A stretch of DNA of 5,920 nt from Shewanella sp. (GTDB lineage Bacteria; Pseudomonadota; Gammaproteobacteria; Enterobacterales; Shewanellaceae), in NCBI GenBank assembly GCA_004195335.1, contig SDWK01000129.1, positions 1 through 5,920 on the forward strand. The letters run 5' to 3'. A model generated the notes under the pieces. That model was given only the letters and a program-made list of their open reading frames with translations. It was not told where the DNA came from and made no database searches. A program made the translations under genes and the position numbers. Positions within the stretch are counted from its first letter, which is position 1, and every line of letters begins with the position of its first letter. Shown in pieces: positions 1 through 4,715 of this stretch.

Positions 1-754
1 CCAAGCTTGCCACAAAACCTTTACGGCCTTGACCGGCACGCCACTGGCTCGACTACGGAAACGCGAGCTTTGGATGGAATACGCAGACTCCATGCTTAGT
101 TCTGAAGCACTGCGTAAAGCAGCGGCGCGGTGCCACGTTCATCTGTCCACCTCTTTCCGCTGGCGCCATCGCTTCCTGAAACTGGCAGATTACCTTAATA
201 CACCTGTACTTACGGGTATCGTAGAAGCAGACCAAACAATGTTCCGCGAATCATTCAAAGGTCAGCGTAAGATTGCTGAACGGCCTGTGCGCAAGCGCGG
301 CAACGACAACAAAAAAGGTGCTAAGTGGGTGCCCGTTCTGGTGGCTCGTGACCGCAGCGCTGGTGAGGCCGACTTTGTTCTCAAGCACTTCACCCTGAAA
401 AATGTAGAGCAGCATCTGCTACCCCTGTTAAGCCGAGATATCGTTCTCTGTTCAGGCGCTCATCTGACCTTTGAAACATTGACCCGCAAGCACCATCTCG
501 AGCACAAGGTACTCAACGCCAGTGCTGGCGAAAGAGTCAAAGCCTCAGTCTTCCACATCCAAGGGGTGAACAACTACCACCAACGACTCAAGGGATGGAT
601 ACAACGTTTTCACGGTGTCTCCACCAAATATCTACCTCACTATCTTGGCTGGTTCCGATGGTTCGATCAGAACCTATCAAAAAACAACCAACCTTCTGAT
701 TTTATGGCGGATTTTATGATGGCAGAAAGTTTTCAACATTTAGCACGAACATAG
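1..754 (+). mobile_element. IS1595-family insertion sequence, partial
   Basis: This is the right-hand portion of an insertion sequence whose left end lies outside the window. It is identified only through its transposase. No right terminal inverted repeat can be recognised: the transposase stop codon at 752-754 already abuts sequence that reads as phosphatase (from about 745 on). The noncoding right end expected of a complete element therefore appears to be missing. No target-site duplication can be tested because the left end is absent. I infer a decayed, probably immobile copy. Confidence 0.6.
2..754 (+). CDS. IS1595-family (ISXO2-like) transposase, 5'-partial, catalytic Asp missing
   Basis: DDE-type transposase that would catalyse insertion-sequence transposition. 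The frame is open to the left edge and reads CHKTFTALTGTPLARL, the end of the N-terminal zinc ribbon and the following helix of IS1595 transposases. The TTG at 29 is therefore internal and the true start is upstream. Counting from that TTG: the first catalytic Asp is D68 in VEADQTMF; the Asn-Lys pair of the DDNK subgroup is N181 and K188 in VNNYHQRLKGW, followed by the hallmark RFHGVSTKYLPHYLGW. The second Asp should sit in a Cys-Ser/Thr-Asp-Gly motif near 452-457, but the sequence reads LCSGAHLTF, with Ser joined directly to Gly. An in-frame loss of one codon would explain this and should abolish activity. The C-terminus FQHLART is family-like. The product is probably inactive. A sequencing error is less likely because the frame is kept. 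Confidence 0.88.
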   Translation, partial: QACHKTFTALTGTPLARLRKRELWMEYADSMLSSEALRKAAARCHVHLSTSFRWRHRFLKLADYLNTPVLTGIVEADQTMFRESFKGQRKIAERPVRKRGNDNKKGAKWVPVLVARDRSAGEADFVLKHFTLKNVEQHLLPLLSRDIVLCSGAHLTFETLTRKHHLEHKVLNASAGERVKASVFHIQGVNNYHQRLKGWIQRFHGVSTKYLPHYLGWFRWFDQNLSKNNQPSDFMADFMMAESFQHLART

Positions 755-990
755 CCTCATATCCTGATGTGAACGCTATCGGCGCTGGAACTAACAAAGA
801 TGCTGAAACCCCAGTAAGTGGAGATCTGATCGAATGGTCTGACGTCATACTTGTTATGGAGAAAGTCCATAAAACAAAAATAACAAATAAATACAAAGAA
901 CTACTTAAAAATAAAAAGCTTGCCGTCCTAGCCATTCAAGACAATTATAGCTACATGGACCCAGAGCTTATCAAAAGCCCTTATTGTTAA
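745..990 (+). pseudogene. Low-molecular-weight protein tyrosine phosphatase-like protein (COG4551 type), 5'-truncated
   Basis: This is the C-terminal two-thirds of a small predicted protein tyrosine phosphatase. It is recognised by AIGAGTNKDAETPVSGDLIEW, by the following VILVMEKVHK and by YMDPELI, which I recall from the roughly 105-110-residue COG4551 family. The N-terminal catalytic P-loop (Cys-X5-Arg, usually VCSQNRLRSPTAE) is absent. Reading the frame upstream of the GTG at 769 gives SYPDVNAIGAG and then runs into transposase sequence. The remnant therefore starts near 745, and the insertion sequence or a later deletion removed the start and active site. The tail ELIKSPYC is also a few residues shorter than I expect. 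No ribosome binding site precedes 769. Translation and phosphatase activity are unlikely. It may host the promoter of the next gene. Confidence 0.72.
920..948 (+). promoter_or_regulatory. Possible sigma-70-like promoter for the FAD/GcvT gene
   Basis: TTGCCG (920-925) and AATTAT (943-948) are separated by 17 bases. Each matches four of six consensus positions. A start near 955 would give a leader of about 58 bases before the ATG at 1013. The site lies inside the phosphatase remnant, so it only matters because the upstream gene is broken. The match is weak. Confidence 0.22.
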
Positions 991-1012
991 TTTCTGACTG
1001 GAGAGTTCTAAC

Positions 1013-3580
1013 ATGGCAAAATTTCCCGTAAAAGCAAAAGTAGTCATCATCGGTCTTGGTGGGATTACGGGGTCATCTGTAGCTCATCATCTTATTGAGC
1101 GTGGCTGGGATGATATTGTTGGCATCGATAAATCAGCAATTCCTACTGACATTGGGTCAACGGCGCATGCCTCTGACTTTTGTTTTAACACAATGCACGA
1201 TCAAATGACCATGCATACCACGAAATACAGTATCGATTTTTTCGAGAAGATGGGCCGTTTCGAAAGAATCGGTGGTATTGAAGTCGCTCGCGTGGGTGAT
1301 GATGAACGCATGATGGAATTAAAGCGCCGCGTAACGTCAGGCAAAGCTTTCGGTAACCGTGTTGAGATGATCAGCAGTGCAGAAGCAAAAGAGAAATTCC
1401 CGCACCTTGATGAAGCTATGATTCAGGGAGCATTATGGGATCCTGATGCCGGTTTAGTTATACCTCGCTCGCAAACCGTTGCCGGTGAACTGGTAGATAT
1501 GGGCGTTGAAACTGGTAAGCTCCAAGCGTTTGCGAATACCTCTTGTACAGGTCTAAAAATAGAAGACGGACGTATTAAGGGCGTTGAAACCACTCGTGGT
1601 TATATCGAAGCCGAATATGTTGTCTGCTGTGCAGGTTTATGGGGGCGATTGATAGCTGAAATGGCTGGTGAAGATTTACCGATAATGCCGGTTGATCATC
1701 CTCTGACTTTCTTTAGCGGTTTTGACGAATTTGCAAATACTGGCAAACACATTGGTTATCCGTTACTTAGAGATCAAGGTAATTCTGCTTATTTACGTGA
1801 TACTGGTGATCCAAAAACAGCAGAGGGCGGACAAATAGAATGGGGCTATTACGAAGAAAAAGCTCCGCGTATGTGTCATCCTCGCGATATTTTAGAAAAA
1901 GAAGTAGCACGTCTTTCTCCATCACAACGTGACCTAGATCTAGAAGAAGTTATCGAACCGTTAGAACGTGCTATGGAACTCACACCCATACTAGCTGAGC
2001 TAGGTTACGACGAAAAATTCTCCTTCAACGGCTTACTTCAAGTAACTGCTGATGGTGGACCTTCGATCGGTGAATCAGAAAATGTACGTGGCCTTTGGTA
2101 CGTAGAATCTGTTTGGATTAAAGATGGCCCTGGCACAGGTAAAATTGTTGCTGATTGGATGACCGATGGTGTTACTGAATTTGATCATTCTAGCATTGAT
2201 GTTGCACGTTACTATCCTTTCCAATGTGAAGAACAATATATTGAAGATCGTTGTTACGAAACAGCGTTCAAAATTTATAACCCACCTGTACATAATCGCG
2301 AACCTTATACTGCTGCACGTGACCTTCGTCGTAGTCCATTCTGGGAGCGCGAAAAAGAACTTGGTGGCCACTTCATGGAAGCTGCTGGTTGGGAGAGAGC
2401 ACATGGCTATGCCTCTAACGATCACTTACTTAAAAAGTGGGGAGAAAAAGTTCCAGTACGTGAGGTTGAATGGGAAAACCGTCATTTCTGGCGCGTTTCT
2501 AATGCTGAGCATTTGGAAATGTCTGAAAACGTCGGCATGATCAATCTTTGCCACTTTGCTGTTTATGATGTGACTGGTGAACAAGCTGAAGACTTCATGG
2601 AATTCCTCTGTGTTGCCAAGGTTGGCGGTAATACACCAGTGGGCAAAGGTATCTACACGCACTTTTTAGACCACACAGGTGGAGTGCGTGCTGACTTAAC
2701 CGTATTGCGTTTGGATGATAATCACTACCGCGTTATAGACGGTGGTTACAACGGTAACCGCGACTTTGTTTGGATGAAGCGTTTATCAGCAGATCACGGT
2801 TATACAAATATCAGCATTGTTGATCTTTCACAAGACATTGGTTGTATTGGTCTCTGGGGACCGAATGCGCGAACCACACTAGAAAAACTTGTGCAAAATC
2901 CTGAACAACTCAGCAATGAAAACTTTCCCTTTGTAGCTGTAAAAGACATCGAAATTTCAGGTAAAACAATTTCAGCTTTCCGCATTTCATATGTAGGCGA
3001 ACAAGGCTGGGAGCTACACTTTGAACATGTTGATGGTCTAGCCGTTTGGGATGCGTTATATGCTGAAGGTGTACTACCAGTAGGTATAGAAACTTACGCT
3101 AGTAGCCGTCGTGTAGAAAAGAGTTTACGTATTCAGAACTCCGATATTCTTACAGAGTACAATCTCTTAGAAGTTGACCTTGCTCGTAAACTTGTTAAAG
3201 CCGCTGATTTCTATGGCAAAAAAGCCTATCTAGAGATACGTGAACGCGAACATCAACCCGCTTACCTTTGTACCTTAAGCATGGTTGATAACACCGATGC
3301 AGAGGGTGTAAAACGTTATCCATTAGGTAATTGTCCTATTATTGACCCAGAAACAAATGAAGTGCTAATAGATTCTATAGGTCGACGCTCATACACTACC
3401 AGTATCGAATACGGCCCAAGTATTGGTAAGAACATTGCCTTGGCATTTATTCCCCATGAGTATTGCGAGGTAGGTCGCGAATTTAATATGGACTATATGG
3501 ATGAGATTTATACTATGAAGATTGAAGCTGTTGGTTATGGAGCAATGTACGATCCAGAAAATGTTAATACACACTCATAA
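1013..3580 (+). CDS. FAD-dependent oxidoreductase fused to GcvT-like aminomethyltransferase (dimethylglycine/sarcosine dehydrogenase family)
   Basis: This 855-residue enzyme has the two-part layout of dimethylglycine/sarcosine dehydrogenases and dimethylglycine oxidase. Such enzymes oxidise an N-methyl group at FAD and pass the formaldehyde-level carbon to tetrahydrofolate. Residues 1-380 are the DAO-type FAD domain: dinucleotide-binding GLGGITGSSVAHHL at 14-27, GSTAHASDF at 48-56 with H52 at the position where family members attach FAD covalently, and GPGTGKIVADWMTDG at 372-386. About 385-435 is the central linker domain. About 435-725 is the GcvT domain: GGVRADLTV (556-564) carries D561, equivalent to the catalytic Asp of T-protein, and YVGEQGWEL is at 660-668. 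The GcvT C-terminal barrel follows (about 735-845). No signal peptide is seen, so it is cytoplasmic. The start is supported by GGAGAG at 1000-1005. The HDIDE-type segment of GcvT is replaced by NSDILTEYNLLEVDL, so the exact substrate is uncertain. It stands alone, without neighbouring one-carbon genes in view. Confidence 0.88.
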   Translation: MAKFPVKAKVVIIGLGGITGSSVAHHLIERGWDDIVGIDKSAIPTDIGSTAHASDFCFNTMHDQMTMHTTKYSIDFFEKMGRFERIGGIEVARVGDDERMMELKRRVTSGKAFGNRVEMISSAEAKEKFPHLDEAMIQGALWDPDAGLVIPRSQTVAGELVDMGVETGKLQAFANTSCTGLKIEDGRIKGVETTRGYIEAEYVVCCAGLWGRLIAEMAGEDLPIMPVDHPLTFFSGFDEFANTGKHIGYPLLRDQGNSAYLRDTGDPKTAEGGQIEWGYYEEKAPRMCHPRDILEKEVARLSPSQRDLDLEEVIEPLERAMELTPILAELGYDEKFSFNGLLQVTADGGPSIGESENVRGLWYVESVWIKDGPGTGKIVADWMTDGVTEFDHSSIDVARYYPFQCEEQYIEDRCYETAFKIYNPPVHNREPYTAARDLRRSPFWEREKELGGHFMEAAGWERAHGYASNDHLLKKWGEKVPVREVEWENRHFWRVSNAEHLEMSENVGMINLCHFAVYDVTGEQAEDFMEFLCVAKVGGNTPVGKGIYTHFLDHTGGVRADLTVLRLDDNHYRVIDGGYNGNRDFVWMKRLSADHGYTNISIVDLSQDIGCIGLWGPNARTTLEKLVQNPEQLSNENFPFVAVKDIEISGKTISAFRISYVGEQGWELHFEHVDGLAVWDALYAEGVLPVGIETYASSRRVEKSLRIQNSDILTEYNLLEVDLARKLVKAADFYGKKAYLEIREREHQPAYLCTLSMVDNTDAEGVKRYPLGNCPIIDPETNEVLIDSIGRRSYTTSIEYGPSIGKNIALAFIPHEYCEVGREFNMDYMDEIYTMKIEAVGYGAMYDPENVNTHS

Positions 3581-3599
3581 TTTATTGAGAAAGAAAATA

Positions 3600-3617
3600 G
3601 TGGACAGACCACGTTTT
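3600..3617 (+). terminator. Weak hairpin plus short T-run after the FAD/GcvT gene
   Basis: GTGG (3600-3603) pairs with CCAC (3609-3612) around a five-base loop, followed by GTTTT. A competing pairing CAGAC (3605-3609) with GTCTG (3625-3629) exists. It lies 20 bases past the stop codon at 3580, the right place for a terminator, but the stem is only four pairs. Confidence 0.2.
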
Positions 3618-3711
3618 AATCAAAGTCTGGGAAGTTCACTAATCGATGTAAAAGATACTGGCTCATAGTAAAGTAAATGATAGCTTGTGAGGCTTAGTAT
3701 GGCATCCCTAG

Positions 3712-3825
3712 TTATAACAAGTTTGTCCATTTGACGTTTTTGTCTACGCTCCGTTTTGGGGTGGCTTCGCCACTTTACCCCAAAACTCCACTACAACAAA
3801 AACGCAAATGACAAAGGCGTTAGTT
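3712..3825 (+). other. Integron attC recombination site (VCR-like)
   Basis: The top strand folds back as an attC does. The outer 5' arm 3722-3743 pairs with the 3' arm 3796-3815 over 20 positions. The only irregularities are two extra bases on the 5' arm, C3728 and A3734, which are the extrahelical bases that set attC polarity. The R''-like TAAC (3715-3718) pairs with GTTA (3819-3822) of the R' core GGCGTTAG, leaving short unpaired spacers AAG and GGC. Predicted cleavage is between G3819 and T3820. The variable terminal structure holds a second perfect stem, GTTTTGGGG (3753-3761) with CCCCAAAAC (3778-3786), and an inner GTGGC-TTC-GCCAC (3761-3773). The length of about 110 bases and the ATAACAAG...GGCGTTAG ends resemble Vibrio repeats. 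It is the tail of an upstream cassette and the insertion boundary for the following toxin-antitoxin cassette. No integrase gene is in the window. Confidence 0.78.
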
Positions 3826-3843
3826 GCATTGCACATTGCAACT
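3822..3843 (+). repeat. Perfect 7-bp inverted repeat at the cassette's left end
   Basis: AGTTGCA (3822-3828) and TGCAACT (3837-3843) are exact reverse complements around an eight-base spacer. The left arm includes the last bases of the attC core. It lies 16 bases upstream of the toxin-antitoxin -35 box, so it could be an extra regulator site or simply a feature of the cassette end. Confidence 0.45.
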
Positions 3844-3858
3844 CCCTTCAGATAGCGT

Positions 3859-3870
3859 CATGACATCATG
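3859..3870 (+). promoter_or_regulatory. Operator-like palindrome over the -35 box
   Basis: CATGA-CA-TCATG is an inverted repeat with a two-base centre that covers the -35 hexamer. Ribbon-helix-helix antitoxins bind short palindromes at their own promoters, so this is the best candidate for the autorepression site of the downstream antitoxin. The assignment is inferred from position and symmetry. Confidence 0.42.
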
Positions 3871-3888
3871 GTGCTGCAATGCTATAGT
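3860..3888 (+). promoter_or_regulatory. Sigma-70 promoter of the toxin-antitoxin operon
   Basis: ATGACA (3860-3865) matches five of six -35 positions and TATAGT (3883-3888) five of six -10 positions, with an ideal 17-base spacer. Transcription would start near 3895, giving a leader of about 25 bases with GAGAGGAG (3905-3912) ahead of the ATG at 3919. This supports the ATG at 3919 over the ATG at 3868, which lies between the -35 and -10 boxes. Confidence 0.6.
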
Positions 3889-3918
3889 GCTTCTGTAACA
3901 TACAGAGAGGAGCAAGCC

Positions 3919-4152
3919 ATGAGCAGCCTATCAAAACGCTCAACCGTTTACTTTGAACCAGCCATTCATCATGCCTTAAAGGTTAGAGCTGCTTCATCAC
4001 AAGTATCTGTGTCCGAACTTATTGACGAGGCAGTACGTCTTCTTATGCGCGAAGACCAAGAAGACCTCAAAGCAATATCCGAACGAGCCCATGAACCAGA
4101 AATCAGCTACGAAGACCTGCTTAACGATCTGAAGAAAAATGGAAAAATATAG
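3919..4152 (+). CDS. Ribbon-helix-helix antitoxin of a RelE/ParE-type toxin-antitoxin pair
   Basis: This 77-residue protein should neutralise the toxin encoded just downstream and repress its own promoter. The N-terminal half reads as a CopG/ribbon-helix-helix DNA-binding domain: a strand KRSTVYFEP (6-14), helix A HHALKVRAASSQ (17-28), then SVSELIDEAVRLLM (30-43) as helix B. The acidic C-terminal half, with EISYEDLLNDLKK (61-73), resembles the toxin-wrapping tail of such antitoxins. The start at 3919 is chosen because GAGAGGAG lies just upstream and the conserved domain begins right after it. The longer frame from 3868 would start inside the promoter. The last 14 bases overlap the toxin gene, implying translational coupling. 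It lies in an integron-type cassette. Confidence 0.82.
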   Translation: MSSLSKRSTVYFEPAIHHALKVRAASSQVSVSELIDEAVRLLMREDQEDLKAISERAHEPEISYEDLLNDLKKNGKI

Positions 4153-4402
4153 AATAACCTTTAAGAAATCAGTTGCTAAAGACTTCCAGAGTATTCCAAA
4201 GCAGGATGTCCAGCGTATTCTAAAGCGCATTGACTCGCTTGCTGAGAACCCAAGAGCAGAAGTTTGCACCAAGCTATCAGGCCAGGAGAACTACCGCGTA
4301 AGACAGGGTCTGTACCGTATCGTTTACGAAATAAGAGATGATGTTCTGGTCGTCAATGTCGTGAAAGTTGGGCATCGCTCTGCAGTGTACAAAAGCAACT
4401 AA
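4139..4402 (+). CDS. RelE/ParE-family toxin
   Basis: This 87-residue basic protein belongs to the RelE/ParE fold. RelE members cleave mRNA in the ribosome, while ParE members poison gyrase. The signature YRVRQGLYRIVYEI (52-65) and VVKVGHRSAVYK (74-85) are typical of the RelE branch. Aligning from memory to E. coli RelE (basic residues 52, 54, 61, 81 and Tyr87), the equivalents appear to be R53, R55, R60, R80 and Y84, so the ribonuclease residues look intact. The ATG at 4139 overlaps the antitoxin end by 14 bases and has only a weak GAAGAA ribosome site. This favours coupled translation and excess antitoxin. The stop codon at 4400-4402 is part of an attC-like CTAACAAG. The gene is full length and likely functional. 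Which target it attacks is inferred from sequence resemblance only. Confidence 0.85.
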   Translation: MEKYRITFKKSVAKDFQSIPKQDVQRILKRIDSLAENPRAEVCTKLSGQENYRVRQGLYRIVYEIRDDVLVVNVVKVGHRSAVYKSN

Positions 4403-4415
4403 CAAGCTGCTCAAA
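4399..4415 (+). other. Half attC site (R''-L'' side only)
   Basis: CTAACAAGCTGCTCAAA has the form of the left end of an attC (R'' box CTAACAAG then an L''-like segment). The matching right half, a complementary arm ending in a GTTRRRY core, was searched for by eye up to 4720 and not found. The sequence instead runs into a 12-bp tandem repeat at 4416. The site is probably interrupted or deleted. Confidence 0.4.
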
Positions 4416-4439
4416 TCGGAGCGTGGGTCGGAGCGTGGG
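4416..4439 (+). repeat. Tandem duplication of a 12-bp unit
   Basis: TCGGAGCGTGGG occurs twice head to tail (4416-4427 and 4428-4439). The second copy leads directly into GGGTCAGGCCTTACATTTT of the following palindrome. The repeat marks the junction between attC-like sequence and REP-like sequence. Confidence 0.7.
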
Positions 4440-4478
4440 GTCAGGCCTTACATTTTAATGATCTGAATTGTATGACCC
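4438..4478. repeat. REP-like palindromic element
   Basis: GGGTCA (4438-4443) and TGACCC (4473-4478) are perfect complements, with a second inner pairing TACA (4450-4453) and TGTA (4469-4472), so the unit can form an imperfect hairpin. The phrase GGGGTCAGGCCTTACATTTT resembles the GGGGTCAGG(T/C)CTT-type repeats I recall beside REP-associated tyrosine (RAYT/Y1) transposase genes in proteobacteria. No such gene is present here, so this would be a solo element or a remnant. The family link is from memory. Confidence 0.4.
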
Positions 4479-4498
4479 GGTGACTGCTCATGGGAGAT

Positions 4499-4553
4499 AA
4501 GCCATTTCATTTTACCCCCAAAGGTAATTGGCTTGTGCTAAGCAGGCTTTTTT
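4499..4553 (+). terminator. Hairpin with T-run after the toxin-antitoxin operon, possibly bistable
   Basis: AAGCCA (4499-4504) pairs with TGGCTT (4529-4534) outside an inner stem TTACC (4512-4516) with GGTAA (4523-4527). A second GGCTT at 4545-4549 leads into six T residues (4548-4553), and AAGCC could pair with it instead. A small GCTT-AAGC hairpin (4531-4543) also precedes the T-run. It is on the right strand and about 100-150 bases beyond the toxin stop, so it could end that transcript. No single stem adjoining the T-run is strong. Confidence 0.3.
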
Positions 4554-4609
4554 ACATTTACTCATTATTAACCCGGCGGGTTTATAGGAGGCGCAAGGAG
4601 GCGTCAACA

Positions 4610-4675
4610 TGGGTCTAAGACCCATGCGAGTTCCTGAGGAATATGTAGCTCTGCGCAACTGTGGCATATTTTAGG
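4610..4675 (+). CDS. Possible 21-residue small protein or leader peptide
   Basis: A short frame MGLRPMRVPEEYV..., ending CGIF, opens with ATG at 4610 and closes with TAG at 4673-4675. A strong Shine-Dalgarno GGAGG (4597-4601) sits eight bases upstream. A perfect 9-bp inverted repeat, CATGGGTCT (4608-4616) and AGACCCATG (4618-4626), folds over the start codon and could block initiation. I recognise no homologue, and a frame this short arises often by chance. The good ribosome site is the only positive evidence. Confidence 0.2.
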
Positions 4676-4677
4676 GA

Positions 4678-4713
4678 CGATGGGAAATAGCTATGAGACC
4701 TATTTGTCCATCG
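4678..4713 (-). terminator. Long bulged stem-loop just past the cytochrome stop codon
   Basis: CGATGG (4678-4683) pairs with CCATCG (4708-4713), then a G-T pair (4684/4707), a bulged G4706, and AAATAG (4685-4690) with CTATTT (4700-4705), closing a nine-base loop. Read on the minus strand, it begins three bases after the cytochrome stop. It lacks a U-run (CCCTAAAAT follows), so it is more likely a transcript-stabilising or Rho-assisted 3' hairpin than a classic terminator. The bulge also gives it an attC-like look, but no core boxes flank it. Confidence 0.4.
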
Positions 4714-4715
4714 GG

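Larger units (their letters stand above)
3820..4420 (+). mobile_element. Integron gene cassette carrying a type II toxin-antitoxin pair
   Basis: The cassette starts at the attC cleavage point (T3820) and runs through the antitoxin and toxin genes in the attC-defined orientation. Its own attC appears to start at CTAACAAGC (4399-4407), where the toxin stop codon TAA overlaps the R''-like box. This compact arrangement is common in cassettes. The partner R'/L' half is not found downstream, so the cassette's right boundary is uncertain. Unlike most cassettes it has its own promoter, as is typical for toxin-antitoxin cassettes that stabilise large chromosomal integrons. The interpretation depends on the attC fold plus gene content. 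Confidence 0.62.
4403..4715. other. Structured intergenic stretch between toxin gene and cytochrome gene
   Basis: These 313 bases hold no recognised gene. They contain the attC half, the 12-bp tandem repeat, the REP-like palindrome, a bistable hairpin with a T-run (4499-4553), and a GC hairpin AACCC-GGC-GGGTT (4570-4582). After these come two GGAGGCG copies (4587-4593 and 4597-4603), a hairpin on an ATG (4608-4626), a long-range stem AATATG (4640-4645) with CATATT (4665-4670), and a bulged 13-bp stem (4678-4713). The density of inverted repeats suggests either accumulated mobile-element ends or a structured RNA. I match it to no known riboswitch or small RNA. Confidence 0.5.

Noticed and set aside
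29..31. TTG as the transposase start codon
   Set aside because: The frame continues upstream to the window edge with zinc-ribbon-like sequence CHKTFTA, so the gene starts outside.
769..990. A complete 73-residue protein from the GTG at 769
   Set aside because: It lacks a ribosome site and matches only the C-terminal part of a larger phosphatase family, so it is a remnant.
2075..2662. Open frames on either strand inside the FAD/GcvT gene
   Set aside because: They overlap a clearly conserved large coding region, lack family-like motifs and are explained as shadow frames.
3712..3825. Rho-independent terminator of the FAD/GcvT gene
   Set aside because: The fold is much longer than a terminator, has attC core boxes and one-sided extra bases, and is not followed by a T-run.
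3868..3918. Longer antitoxin start at the ATG at 3868
   Set aside because: It lies between the -35 and -10 boxes of the operon promoter and adds residues not typical of the family, while 3919 has a good Shine-Dalgarno.
4540..4715. Cyclic-di-GMP, TPP, cobalamin or manganese riboswitch
   Set aside because: GC-rich hairpins are present but none of the conserved core sequences of these classes could be found.
4403..4715. Group II intron or retron RNA
   Set aside because: There is no GUGYG 5' end, no domain V-like hairpin and no reverse transcriptase gene in the window.
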